Made by a program: the position numbers and the translations under genes. The notes below the pieces were generated by a model. It was not told the DNA's origin, did no database searches, and saw only the letters and a program-made list of their open reading frames with translations. From positions 1 to 64,000 of the forward strand of contig NZ_JAIUZI010000020.1 in the NCBI RefSeq assembly GCF_020171285.1: DNA of 64,000 bases, read 5' to 3'. Of this stretch, positions 43,748 through 52,907 are shown one piece after another (positions within the stretch are counted from its first letter, which is position 1; each line of letters begins with the position of its first letter). This DNA is from Seohaeicola saemankumensis. GTDB taxonomy: Bacteria > Pseudomonadota > Alphaproteobacteria > Rhodobacterales > Rhodobacteraceae.

Positions 43748-45562
43748 TTAAACAGCGCCGTCAGTGAATTGCAGCCGGGCCAACCGGGCATAAAGACCGT
43801 CTTCGGCCACCAGTTGGTCGTGGGTGCCGATGGCCACGATCCGACCCTCTTCCAGCACCACGATCCGGTCGGCCTTTTTCACTGTGGCCAGCCGGTGCGC
43901 CACGATCAACGTCGTGCGCCCCTGGCTCAACTGGTCGACCGCGTGCTGCACAGCCCGTTCGCTCTCGGCGTCCAGCGCGCTGGTCGCCTCGTCCAGCAAA
44001 AGCACCGGCGCATCGCGCAGGATGGCGCGGGCGATTGCGATCCGCTGCTTTTGCCCGCCCGACAACATCACGCCGCGTTCCCCGACAAAGCTGTCATAGC
44101 CTTCGGGCAATGCGCTGATGAAATCATGCGCCGCCGCCGCCTGAGCGGCGGCCTCCACCTCGGCGTCAGTCGCCTCGGGCCGGCCAAAGCGGATGTTGTC
44201 ACGGGCCGACGCGGCAAAGATCACCGGATCCTGAGGCACCAGCGCCATGGCGCTGCGCAAATCGTTTCGGGTCAGGTCGGTCAGCGGCACCTCGTCCAAC
44301 AGAACGCGCCCCTTGTCCGGGTCGTAGAACCGCAGGATCATCTGCACGATGGTGGTCTTGCCCGCCCCCGATGGCCCGACAAAGGCCACCGTCTCGCCCG
44401 GGGCCACGGTCAGCGACACGCCGTTCAGCGCCGCAACGTTCGGCCGCGCCGGATAGTGGAAGGTCACATCGTCAAAGACGATCTCGCCGCGTACAGGCGT
44501 CGGGAGCGCGGTCGGGCTGTCCGGATCCTGCACCTTGTCGGTCGCGGTCAGAAGTTCGATCAATCGTTCTGTCGCGCCGGCCGCCCGCTGCAGCTCGCTC
44601 CAGATCTCGGACAGGGCGGCGACCGATCCCGCGACCAGAACCGAATAGATCACGAACTGGATCAACGTGCCCTCGGTCATGTCGCCGGCCCGCACGTCGC
44701 GCGCCCCCATCCACAACACGCCGACGATGCCGGTAAAGACCAGAAAGATCACGATGACAGTCAGCAGCGCACGGGTCCGCACCCGGCGGATCGAAACGTC
44801 ATATGAGGTTTCGGTCAGGTCGGAAAACTGGGTCCTGCTGGCGCTTTCATGGGTAAAGGCCTGCACCGTCTGCACCGCGCCCAGCGCCTCGGACGCATTG
44901 CCCGACGACGCCGCGATCCAGTCCTGGTTTTCCCGGCTGATCACCCGCAAACGGCGACCCAGAAACAGGATCGGCACGATCACCGTGGGCACGATCAGCA
45001 GAACCAGCCCGGTCAGCTTGGCCGAGGTCAGCAGCATCAAAACCATGCCACCGGCAAAGATCAGCATATTGCGCAGAGCGATTGAAATGGACGATCCCAG
45101 CACCGACTGGATCAGCGTGGTATCGGTGGTGATCCGGCTAAGCACCTCGCCGGTCATGATCTTTTCATAGAACTGCGGACTCATCCCGATGACCCGGTCG
45201 AACACCGCCTTGCGGATGTCCGCGACAACCCGTTCGCCGAGCCGGGTCACCAGCGCGTAGCGCAGCCCGGTGCCCACCGCCAGCAGCGCCGCAATACCCA
45301 GCGCCGCCAGGAAATAGCGGTCCAGCAGCGCCACATCGCCGTCGCGAAAATTGTCCACCACCCGGCGCACCGCCAGCGGCAGGGTCAGCGACACCGCCGA
45401 CGTCAGGATCAGCGCCCCTCCCGCCGCAATCATCAGCAACAGATATGGTTTCATGAAAGGCCACAGCGCGCCAAGAACTCCGATCTTTCGCGACCGTTCC
45501 CGTTCTTCCGTGGCACCGGGTGCGCCGTTTGCTACGGGACGGGGGGATCGGGATCGGGCCAT
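43748..45562 (-). CDS. ABC exporter, fused membrane and ATP-binding domains
   Basis: 604 residues from ATG 45562 (MARSRSPRPV). Six membrane helices (FMKPYLLLMIAAGGALILTSA and following) and one nucleotide-binding domain with Walker A GPSGAGKTT, signature LSGGQKQR and Walker B VLLLDEATSALD. MsbA/multidrug exporter type, working as a homodimer; substrate unknown. The upstream open frame to 45892 is not part of it. Confidence 0.9.
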   Translation of the reverse strand: MARSRSPRPVANGAPGATEERERSRKIGVLGALWPFMKPYLLLMIAAGGALILTSAVSLTLPLAVRRVVDNFRDGDVALLDRYFLAALGIAALLAVGTGLRYALVTRLGERVVADIRKAVFDRVIGMSPQFYEKIMTGEVLSRITTDTTLIQSVLGSSISIALRNMLIFAGGMVLMLLTSAKLTGLVLLIVPTVIVPILFLGRRLRVISRENQDWIAASSGNASEALGAVQTVQAFTHESASRTQFSDLTETSYDVSIRRVRTRALLTVIVIFLVFTGIVGVLWMGARDVRAGDMTEGTLIQFVIYSVLVAGSVAALSEIWSELQRAAGATERLIELLTATDKVQDPDSPTALPTPVRGEIVFDDVTFHYPARPNVAALNGVSLTVAPGETVAFVGPSGAGKTTIVQMILRFYDPDKGRVLLDEVPLTDLTRNDLRSAMALVPQDPVIFAASARDNIRFGRPEATDAEVEAAAQAAAAHDFISALPEGYDSFVGERGVMLSGGQKQRIAIARAILRDAPVLLLDEATSALDAESERAVQHAVDQLSQGRTTLIVAHRLATVKKADRIVVLEEGRIVAIGTHDQLVAEDGLYARLARLQFTDGAV

Positions 45563-45816
45563 GTCGGGTCCTTCGGCGCTACAGTCTGTCCGGGCTCGGG
45601 GCCGCGGCGGTCGGCATGCTTCATGGAGGGGCAAGCGCGCAGGGTCAAGCGCGCTTATGCCGCGCCCGTTCGACGATGCATTGAAAACACGGTATGGCCG
45701 CGCGCAATACGGCCTGTTCCGAACGCGGCAATCGTCAGCCAAAATCAGAAGCCCCCGCCAGAGGCACGGGCCAAGGGGCACGACAGGCAAGCTTGGACTG
45801 CATTTTGTGAGGTATC
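45563..45816. other. Gap upstream of the ABC exporter
   Basis: About 250 bases with no recognisable gene; the next element is the tRNA-Gly fragment. It should contain the promoter of the exporter. Confidence 0.4.
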
Positions 45817-45862
45817 TGGAGCGGGCGGCGGGAATCGAACCCGCGTCATTAGCTTGGAAGGC
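45817..45862 (-). repeat. tRNA-Gly 3'-half fragment (attachment-site-like)
   Basis: 46 bases that match the intact tRNA-Gly from the anticodon to the CCA end, with two mismatches. It has no 5' half, so it is not a working tRNA. Such duplicates are typical of integration sites that use the 3' half of a tRNA. The region between it and the tRNA (45863-45953) is AT-rich and holds no gene. Confidence 0.75.
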
Positions 45863-45953
45863 AATTTCTCTAAATAGAAAAATAGCAACCATTATAACAG
45901 GTTACTCAATTCAACGAACTCGCTTTGTAGGCAATATGTCTGAAAAGAAATCA

Positions 45954-46028
<75 letters not shown>

Positions 46029-46104
46029 TCAGCAGAAAGGTGTCTAATTTAAAGCCTTTTCGGCGTCAAGCGCGCAACAAGATGTTTTTGGCTCTCACCT
46101 ATTC

Positions 46105-46434
46105 TCAAAGCGCTACGAACTGGTTCCCTGAACTATCCGCACTCAGTTCAAGATCAGACTCAGAAAAGAGGACAAAGCCAAGATTGTCGCCAAGGCCAAA
46201 GGGATTAATCACAAGTTTTGCCTCTAACATTCCGAGTCCGACGGGACGCCCTTCGGCTTCCAAAACGGCGGCAGTCATCCAACGCACAAAATTCGGTCCT
46301 TCCAATACACAGGCTGTCTTCCTTGTTAGCGTCTTGCCGTTGTCGCTACGATCAAGTAGCGCCCAGTCTATCTGAGCATAAGGCTCGGACAAGCTTGCCT
46401 CCGGGACCATTGCCGCAGGCGGTAAATTGGGCAT
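46105..46434 (-). CDS. Hypothetical protein, probably 5'-truncated
   Basis: 109 residues from ATG 46434. The part after about residue 18 (YAQIDWALLDRSDNGK, KTACVLEGPNFVRWMTAAVLEAEGR, PFGLGDNLGFVLFSESDLEL) looks like real protein. The N-terminal part lies antisense to a broken TRAP permease, so the gene was probably cut here by rearrangement. No family recognised. Confidence 0.45.
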   Translation of the reverse strand: MPNLPPAAMVPEASLSEPYAQIDWALLDRSDNGKTLTRKTACVLEGPNFVRWMTAAVLEAEGRPVGLGMLEAKLVINPFGLGDNLGFVLFSESDLELSADSSGNQFVAL

Positions 46435-46832
46435 CCTGTTCCCGCCCTCGATCATCATGGTGGTCTACAGCATCCTGACCCCGACCAATATCGGGGACCC
46501 TGTTCGTCGCGGGCGTGATCCCGGGGCTACTGGGCCTCGCGCTTTAAACGGTCGCGATCCGCTTCGTTGCAGCCCGCAATCCGAGCCATGCCCTGCAAGG
46601 CGAAAAGTCGCCTTGGCCCGAAAAGCTCAAGGCGCTCTCCGGCATATGGCCTTTCGATCTGCTGTTCGGCCTCATGATCGGCGGCCTCTATGCCAAGCTC
46701 TTCACACCGACCGAAGCGGCCGGCATGGGCGCCGGCCTCGCGATCCTGATCGCGACCTTCCATGGTCGCTTTACATGGAAAATGCTGCGGACCGTCATCA
46801 TCGACACGGCATATACGTCAGTATCGCTCTAG
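46382..46832 (+). pseudogene. dctM: TRAP transporter large permease fragment
   Basis: The middle of a DctM protein: SGTIAAGGKLGILFPPSIIM, then after an extra G at the GGGGACC site (frameshift) LFVAGVIPGLLGLAL, a TAA in place of Tyr, and WPFDLLFGLMIGGLYAKLFTPTEAAG. It ends at a TAG after AYTSVSL. It lacks about 130 N-terminal and over 130 C-terminal residues. Only a relic of a C4-dicarboxylate-type transporter. Confidence 0.85.
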
Positions 46833-46959
46833 CGCCTTATTGCCACGACCTCGACCGCGAACGCCGTCGTCCCCCCATCGTTGTCTTGTGGGTAGTGCGA
46901 TTTCCCCGCCCATAAGGCGGCCAACACCCGACCAGAGAGAGATCGACCCGTTGGCTACG

Positions 46960-49017
46960 CTATGGGAGCAGTTCGTCGGGTAACAAGAAACGTGGCACGA
47001 GACCCAAAGCGCAAGTTGGATCAACTGGGGCGGCTGGTTGGTCGAAGAACGCGGCAGCAACATCTCTGGCGCATTGCGAGAACAGAGTTGCACCGTGCCC
47101 GGTATTCGGGAAGCGGACGAACTGCGATCCGACCAGATTGTTAGCGGCCTGTTCCGCCCAGGACGTCGCGGTCTGGATGTCATTCGTTCCGGTGAAAAGC
47201 ATGACAGGAATGGACCCATCGCCGGTGACCGGTGCGTGGAAGTCCTCTCCAAGGGTGCCTGTCGGAAACCCGCCACAGGCACCAAGCTCGTAGGCCATTG
47301 TGCGCGCTTCGCGCTCTGTCAGCCCCGGGATGCGGTAGCTGGCAATGCGGTCCAGGGCGCGTGCCGCACTGTTGAATGGGACAGAGTCATTGCAGGTGAA
47401 CATGCGCAGGGCGAAGGCCAGTTCATGGAGCTGCTCGCTGAAGCGGTCCAGATTCCGCAGTCGGCGAAAAATCTCAGCGATGTCGTCCGGCGTCATTTGC
47501 TCCACGAGCGACATCAGGATCTCTGCATCGATCTCGGAGAAGTGTCGTCGCACGAACTGACCAAGTTCGATGGGCGTCGCGGGGCGCAGGGGCAAGGCGA
47601 CGCGATCGGATGTATAGCTGCCATTAAGGGTAGTGCTGTACGGAACATTTTCGAGTTGGCTGAGTGTCCGCAGGAACAGCGCCGCCAGTGACTCTTCGGC
47701 CTCGCTTGCCATGTCCAGGGCTTGCGTTGCGAGAGCCTCGGCGCTTTGTCGGAGTTCATCGCTCTGTGATGCAAGTGCGTTGGCACGATTGCGCATCAGG
47801 CGCGCCGGAACACTTGACACTTCCAGCTGAAATGCCGGCGGGGACGCAGTTTCCGCTTCTGCGTAAAGCATGAGGGAAATTGCTTCGAAGAGCGCAGGGT
47901 TGCCTTGCGAAAGGTCGCGGATCATTCTGGGCAAATACCGAACACGCCACTCACCACCCGCCTGGTTGGCCGAGGAAAGGATCAACTGTTCCAATGTCTC
48001 CGCGGTGACTGGAAGACCGGCCTCGGTCATCAAGGGCTGTGCGGAAAGGGCCGAAAAGACAGAGTTGAGCGTGTCAACAAGGTCGGGATAGGCGTCGGCG
48101 CAGGTCGGATCGGAAAGGCACATCCCGTAGATACCGAGGAACGCTTCTTCGTTGGTTTCGGGAAGACGCTCGCGCCAAGACACATCTGTCGGAAGCACCG
48201 AGTCGAGAAGGACCGCGCGCAAACCAGGCGGGTTCTGCCGCAGGACTTCAAGTCCAAGCCGTGTGCCGTAGGAATGACCGTAGATGTTGAAGCGGTCGAA
48301 TCCCAGTTCCTCGGCAAGGCGGACGACATCGCGTGCATTGTTGATGGTGTTGTATTGCGACAAGTCCACGCCTTGTTCATTCAGGTGAGCCGCGCAAAGA
48401 GGGATAAGGTACTCAACGGCTGCGGCGCCCGGGTTCATCCCCGATGCTTCGGCGATCTCTCCGGCGGCGGCAAATGCCGCATCGCTGTTGGCCGCGAAGA
48501 CCTCGTTGCACTCGATCTCGCCCGGGGAGAAACCCGACCCGCGCTGATCGAAGACAACGATATCGCGCCGGTTGCGAAGGGTTGCCAATCGTTCCGCGAG
48601 GGTGTTCGTCAAGCTGGCCAGTTCTCCGCCACCGGGTCCACCGTGCAGGTAGATGATCGGATCGGCTGCGGGTGACAGGCTGGTCGACCGCAAAACCCCG
48701 TACATCAACTCGATCCGACGGCCGTCCGGGTCATCATAATCGACGGGCACGCGGACGATGCCGCAATCGAAGGTTTCGCCTTCCATCTCGGTCACTGTCT
48801 GGGTGATGACCTCCGGGCAGGGAACGGGTTCGGAGCGAAATGACGCCGTTTGCGCGTTTGCCGCGCCAGTAGCCCAGACTTGGGCCATGAATGCTGTGAG
48901 TGCGATCACCGCGTTGCGACCCAACGAGGCCGCGGACACATTCGTGTCGCTCCCGATTTCACGGCTCTTGCTCCAGAAGGTTCCAATCGAGGAGCCGGCA
49001 ACTGAACATCTGAACAC
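46960..49017 (-). CDS. Secreted alpha/beta hydrolase, TAP-like, with helical insertion (A)
   Basis: 685 residues from GTG 49017, which has AGGAG ten bases upstream. Signal-type helix ending AANAQTASF, then HGGPGGG (oxyanion), DQRGSGFS, nucleophile GHSYGTRLG. Catalytic Asp in GTNDIQTATS and His in FPNTGHGATLF near the end, as in tripeptidyl aminopeptidase or proline iminopeptidase families. Between about residues 340 and 560 lies an unusually long helical part (LRQSAEALATQALDMASEAEESLAALFL), absent in ordinary members. Substrate unknown. Follows its paralogue by 7 bp. Confidence 0.85.
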   Translation of the reverse strand: MFRCSVAGSSIGTFWSKSREIGSDTNVSAASLGRNAVIALTAFMAQVWATGAANAQTASFRSEPVPCPEVITQTVTEMEGETFDCGIVRVPVDYDDPDGRRIELMYGVLRSTSLSPAADPIIYLHGGPGGGELASLTNTLAERLATLRNRRDIVVFDQRGSGFSPGEIECNEVFAANSDAAFAAAGEIAEASGMNPGAAAVEYLIPLCAAHLNEQGVDLSQYNTINNARDVVRLAEELGFDRFNIYGHSYGTRLGLEVLRQNPPGLRAVLLDSVLPTDVSWRERLPETNEEAFLGIYGMCLSDPTCADAYPDLVDTLNSVFSALSAQPLMTEAGLPVTAETLEQLILSSANQAGGEWRVRYLPRMIRDLSQGNPALFEAISLMLYAEAETASPPAFQLEVSSVPARLMRNRANALASQSDELRQSAEALATQALDMASEAEESLAALFLRTLSQLENVPYSTTLNGSYTSDRVALPLRPATPIELGQFVRRHFSEIDAEILMSLVEQMTPDDIAEIFRRLRNLDRFSEQLHELAFALRMFTCNDSVPFNSAARALDRIASYRIPGLTEREARTMAYELGACGGFPTGTLGEDFHAPVTGDGSIPVMLFTGTNDIQTATSWAEQAANNLVGSQFVRFPNTGHGATLFSQCARDVAAAFFDQPAAPVDPTCALGLVPRFLLPDELLP

Positions 49018-49024
49018 GGCAGTC

Positions 49025-51067
49025 TCACTCCTGTCCGGGCAATTGTTCGTTTGGCATTACGAAGACCGGTCGTGCCGCTTCGACGCAGGCAACGTTGGGG
49101 TCGGCATCGGGCGACAGGACAAAGGCGTGCACTAACGCCTGGCCACAAAGGGTTAGCAGCCCCGACGTATGACCGGCCATCGGGATCTCCACAACCGTGA
49201 CACTGGCAAGGGTTTCGGCAACCCTTTGGCCGAGGATCGCCGGCGTGGCCGTATCGAGTGTGGCGCCGACCACCAGGGTCGGCACATCGCTTTCAATCGG
49301 TGGGGGCGGTGGCGCATAATCACCCGCAGGCAACCCAAGTTGCGCGCAAGCAATTTCGTAATGGGCGGGCCATTGTACGCCCGGTCCGATCAACTGCGGC
49401 GCCTCGAAATCGCGGTAGTGCGCAAATCCGAGATCGTTTGAAATCCTGGGGCCGCGGTCGTTGCAGTTGACGGCGTAGTTTGTGATGGGGCCCATCCCAA
49501 TGAGCCCGAAATCGAAAGAGGGACTGAGCAGCGTCCGAAAGACCTGCCGCACCTCATCCTCGTCGAGCCGACCGGCGATTGCGAGCATTTCCGTTTGCAG
49601 GCCGGGAAGGAGAATCGTCCTTTGGATCAGCGCCTGAAGCCCCTCCGCAGTGCGCTGCTCCGGATGCAGAAGATATGGTTCCAGGTTCGCGATCACGGCA
49701 CCGCTCAGCATGCCACCGGACCGCGACCAGTTCCTGAATACGCTGACGATCAGGTCGACCCGATCATCCGCCTCGAGCGCGGCCTCCCGCAAGAAGGCGT
49801 TCGCGAGCGCGAGCGATTGAACCGCCTCTTCGATGGTGTCCAGCTGTGAAGAGATCCCTGCGATTTCGGCCGCGGTTTCTTCGAAGGGATCCGGCTGGTC
49901 GACTATGGATTCCTCGGCCAGACGGGTTCGCTCTGGCAAGGTGACCTCGAACCGCGTGGCGGCCATGGCGAGATCATAAACCGCCGTCTCGCCCTGCTCC
50001 AGTTCCGCCACGAGGCGAGGGAGATAGGGCACAAGCGGTGACTGAAGGCTCACCGCTGTACGCATGAGGTCGGCAACGGCCTGCCAGGTTATCGGATCGC
50101 CCTCGTCGCGATCTAGCGGTTGCTCCTGCAATGCCGCCAAAAGCCGGCCGGCCCGGACTCGAATGTCAGGGTAGGCCGCTGCACACGCAGTATCCTCTTC
50201 GCAACTGCTCAGCACTCCCAAGACGACCTCGGAATACTCGTAGGCCTGTGCGTAGAACTCGATGCTTGTGGGATGCACGCTGTCCAAGACGGCAGTCCGC
50301 AGGTCGGGAAGGTCCGCGCCGTTCGCGGAACGGGTGTAATGATCAAGGACGCTAAGGACGACGGTGGTACCGTAAGACGCGCCAAAGAGATTGTACGATG
50401 CGTATCCCAGGTGCTCCATCACTGCGATAGTGTCCTGCACCGTGCTGGCGGTGCTGTAATGCTCCAGTTCGATGCCCCGTTCCTCGAACAGCGGAAGGCA
50501 CTGACTGAGATCCCTCGGGGCGAGTTGCTCGGCAACGACCTGAAAAGCCGCTTCGGGGTCACTGAATGCGTTCAGCCCAAAGGCATCGAACTCCGCAGCG
50601 CGCGAGCCATCCTCGTCGTCATTGGCCTCCGGGTCGACGATCATCACATCAGCCCCGCAGTAGAGATCGTTGCTGAACCCCGTGCCGCGCTGGTCGAACA
50701 AGATCACGTGGCGGCTGGCGCGCAACGCGTCCGTACCGGTGCTGATCATCGACAGGGCATTTAGCGTTGTCCCGCCAGGCCCTCCCTGAAAGAAGATAAC
50801 CGGGTCCGGGAGTGGCGCGAGGCTCGTGCTCTTCAGGATCAGGTAGGTTATCGGGATCTGGGTGCTATTTGGATCGGACCAATCCTGCGGGACCATGATC
50901 TGGCCGCAGATCAAGGTTTCGCCCTCAACCTCTGGAGCGGTAATCCGGATCGGGCACTCGATATCACTGCTTTGCGCTTGTGTTGGATCAGTAGCCTGCA
51001 CAAAAAGCGCCAATGAAAGAGTTACCTTGGCAATAATCTGCATGTTCGTCATCGCCGTTGCTGACAT
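49025..51067 (-). CDS. Secreted alpha/beta hydrolase, TAP-like, with helical insertion (B)
   Basis: 680 residues from ATG 51067 (MSATAMTNMQ), signal MQIIAKVTLSLALFVQATDPTQAQ. Motifs QGGPGGT, DQRGTGFS, nucleophile GASYGTTVV, catalytic Asp in GATLDTATP and His in MAGHTSGLL. Same domain plan as its neighbour, with the same extra helical region (SSQLDTIEEAVQSLALANAFLREAAL). The two genes are tandem paralogues and likely one transcript. GAGGAAA lies 12 bases before the ATG. Confidence 0.82.
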   Translation of the reverse strand: MSATAMTNMQIIAKVTLSLALFVQATDPTQAQSSDIECPIRITAPEVEGETLICGQIMVPQDWSDPNSTQIPITYLILKSTSLAPLPDPVIFFQGGPGGTTLNALSMISTGTDALRASRHVILFDQRGTGFSNDLYCGADVMIVDPEANDDEDGSRAAEFDAFGLNAFSDPEAAFQVVAEQLAPRDLSQCLPLFEERGIELEHYSTASTVQDTIAVMEHLGYASYNLFGASYGTTVVLSVLDHYTRSANGADLPDLRTAVLDSVHPTSIEFYAQAYEYSEVVLGVLSSCEEDTACAAAYPDIRVRAGRLLAALQEQPLDRDEGDPITWQAVADLMRTAVSLQSPLVPYLPRLVAELEQGETAVYDLAMAATRFEVTLPERTRLAEESIVDQPDPFEETAAEIAGISSQLDTIEEAVQSLALANAFLREAALEADDRVDLIVSVFRNWSRSGGMLSGAVIANLEPYLLHPEQRTAEGLQALIQRTILLPGLQTEMLAIAGRLDEDEVRQVFRTLLSPSFDFGLIGMGPITNYAVNCNDRGPRISNDLGFAHYRDFEAPQLIGPGVQWPAHYEIACAQLGLPAGDYAPPPPPIESDVPTLVVGATLDTATPAILGQRVAETLASVTVVEIPMAGHTSGLLTLCGQALVHAFVLSPDADPNVACVEAARPVFVMPNEQLPGQE

Positions 51068-51122
51068 CGCTTTGCGCGCTTTCCTCAAGATCGGTTTCAG
51101 GCGTTTCGCAACGAATGCTTCG

Positions 51123-51623
51123 CTACTGTTCAATCGAGAGGAGGCTTTCAGGCAGCGCCTTTTCGCAGATGACGGAACCGTTTCCCTGTGCACCCACAAC
51201 CTGTATGGGTGTTTCACGCGCGTTAACCACGATGAAAACGGCTTCCATTTGGTAGACGGCCTCGCCACCGATCAGGTCGAGTTCATGATGGAGGCGAAGA
51301 ACATTCGTGGTGGCTGACGCACGCACCGTCGCGTGAGATGTGCAAACACCGTCCGTGCACGCCCAGACGTCTTCACCCGTGAAATCCTCCTCGCTCAGGA
51401 ACAGGGCTAGGTTTGCCGCGTCCTCTGCGTCCCGCACCGCGAAGCGCATCGGCTCGACGCGCGTGCTGCCGCTATCCTTTTCGGTCCATGCGATCGCACC
51501 GGTGCACGTCGTGAAGGACCCTCCGAGCGCATCTTCAATCGCCTCGTTGCCTGTTGCAGTTGTCGCCAGAGTGGCCGCTGCGAAGATTACACCATAGCAG
51601 GTCAGAAATAGTGGTGATCTCAT
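51123..51623 (-). CDS. Secreted protein of unknown function
   Basis: 166 residues with signal MRSPLFLTCYGVIFAAATLATTATG. The mature part has four cysteines (FTTCTGAIAW, WACTDGVCTSH, ICEKALP), probably two disulphides. No family recognised. Its 3' end runs towards the second hydrolase, and its start overlaps the upstream gene as ATGA at 51620-51623, so the two are coupled. Confidence 0.65.
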   Translation of the reverse strand: MRSPLFLTCYGVIFAAATLATTATGNEAIEDALGGSFTTCTGAIAWTEKDSGSTRVEPMRFAVRDAEDAANLALFLSEEDFTGEDVWACTDGVCTSHATVRASATTNVLRLHHELDLIGGEAVYQMEAVFIVVNARETPIQVVGAQGNGSVICEKALPESLLSIEQ

Positions 51624-51931
51624 ACTGCGCTCTCCCTGATCCGTTGCAGAACCGCGGCGCAGTCGTCTGCGCTGCCGACGATTTCCCTGGGCGCCTCGTT
51701 GCCCGCCAGTGCAGCCGCGTCCGCAGCGGCTCGGGTCAGGACCTGATCGATTTCCTCAAGCGTCAGAAGCCCCTCTGCCTCGGTCGCCTTGACGGTCATG
51801 CAGATGCCTGCCGATGCCCCGGTGGCGATGCCAACGCCGGCCGCCTTGCCTCCGATCACGGACCCGCCGAAAACTGCGCTGACGCCCAAGCCGATGGTCA
51901 AGCCAACAAGTCCAATCAGCACCTTACCCAC
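51620..51931 (-). CDS. Small protein with glycine-zipper helix
   Basis: 103 residues from GTG 51931, with AAGGAG nine bases upstream. Two glycine-rich hydrophobic stretches (GLVGLTIGLGVSAVFGGSVIGGKAAGVGIATGASAG) with the spacing of a glycine zipper, then a helical tail (LLTLEEIDQVLTRAAADAAAL). Possibly a membrane oligomer. ATGA overlap with the next gene. Confidence 0.6.
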   Translation of the reverse strand: MGKVLIGLVGLTIGLGVSAVFGGSVIGGKAAGVGIATGASAGICMTVKATEAEGLLTLEEIDQVLTRAAADAAALAGNEAPREIVGSADDCAAVLQRIRESAV

Positions 51932-51962
51932 AACTTATCTCCTTGCTGAAAAGAGACGGTTT

Positions 51963-52139
51963 TCAGGGCCATATCAAATTAAGGATGAACACTGCGGCTC
52001 CGACTCCGAAGAACAGCGGCCAACTCCATCTTGGGCCACCCTCTTTATGCGGCACGTAGAGACCAGCTTTGTGCATGCCGATCATTACGACAAATACGAG
52101 AACTCCCGTTACGAGTGCATGTGCAAGATCAAAGTGCAT
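51963..52139 (-). CDS. 58-residue two-helix membrane protein
   Basis: MHFDLAHALVTGVLVFVVMIG starts the first helix, a short loop MHKAGLYVPHKEGGPRW is outside, and LFFGVGAAVFILNLIWP the second. GGGAGGG lies just before the ATG, which overlaps the stop of the next gene upstream by 11 bp. No family known; coding is supported by ribosome site, overlap and composition. Confidence 0.6.
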   Translation of the reverse strand: MHFDLAHALVTGVLVFVVMIGMHKAGLYVPHKEGGPRWSWPLFFGVGAAVFILNLIWP

Positions 52140-52437
52140 CTGACCCTCCCTTGTCTGGTTTTGGTTTTCGGGCTTCGCCGCCGCTATAGTAGCGACAAAG
52201 CAATGTCAGGATCGCGAGATTGAGCAGCGGTGTCAGCGCGGCAAGCCAAGGTCGCAGCGTCTCTGGGAAACCTTCTAACCAAAACACCCAGGGAACCCCC
52301 AGAGGTATCAGAAATACTCCTGACAAAGGATCCTGCTCCTGACCGAAGAGCCCGAAGGTCCCGATCAGGAGCAACGCCAGGGCAACAAGGTATAAGGCCC
52401 AGACGATCCGGACAGCCCATTTGCATGCGCCTGCCAT
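52129..52437 (-). CDS. Hypothetical membrane protein
   Basis: 102 residues with about three hydrophobic helices (AVRIVWALYLVALALLLIGTFGLF, VFLIPLGVPWVFWL, LAALTPLLNLAILTLLC) and a basic tail. Overlaps the 58-residue gene downstream. No family recognised. Confidence 0.6.
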   Translation of the reverse strand: MAGACKWAVRIVWALYLVALALLLIGTFGLFGQEQDPLSGVFLIPLGVPWVFWLEGFPETLRPWLAALTPLLNLAILTLLCRYYSGGEARKPKPDKGGSDAL

Positions 52438-52444
52438 TCCGCTC

Positions 52445-52825
52445 TCAGTTTGCCTTGCGGATCAGTCGGACGATCAGGATCACTGCGACGGCGCCGATCA
52501 GCGCAGCGATAAAGGCACCGATCGCACCCCCAATCGAAATCCCAAGAATGGGCAGCACGTAACCTGCAAGGATCGATCCGCCGATGCCCGCGGCGACATT
52601 GCCGAGCAGGCCGGAGCCGCTGCCCTTCACGATCAGACCGGCCAGCCAACCGACGACGGCTCCGACGATGATGACGAGCAGCAGGCCGATGATGCCGCCG
52701 ACCGCCATACCGATAGCCTCTTCTTCCTGCGCGAAGACAGGTGTCGCAAATAGTGCCAGCGGCCCAAGGATGTAAACCGATCTTGCACGACGGAACACAC
52801 GACGCATGTAACATTCAGTTGTCAT
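52445..52825 (-). CDS. GlsB/YeaQ/YmgE-family membrane protein with signal-type N-terminus
   Basis: 126 residues from ATG 52825, with AAGGA eight bases upstream. The core IIGLLLVIIVGAVVGWLAGLIVKGSGSGLLGNVAAGIGGSILAGY is the GlsB/YeaQ/YmgE transglycosylase-associated family (small three-helix proteins linked to envelope stress). Unusually it has an extra N-terminal segment with a signal-like helix ending PVFAQEEE. Confidence 0.8.
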   Translation of the reverse strand: MTTECYMRRVFRRARSVYILGPLALFATPVFAQEEEAIGMAVGGIIGLLLVIIVGAVVGWLAGLIVKGSGSGLLGNVAAGIGGSILAGYVLPILGISIGGAIGAFIAALIGAVAVILIVRLIRKAN

Positions 52826-52907
52826 GTATTTGGTCCTTCTTGCTTTTTGTGCGATTTCTTTTGTCACAGCGCGGGTGGTGCGAACTGTGTTTTGACTTCG
52901 TAGTAAA

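Noticed and set aside
45817-45862. Second tRNA-Gly gene
   Set aside because: Only the 3' half is present; the D arm and 5' acceptor strand are missing.
45623-45877. Plus-strand frame upstream of the tRNA
   Set aside because: It reads through the tRNA fragment, so it is not protein coding.
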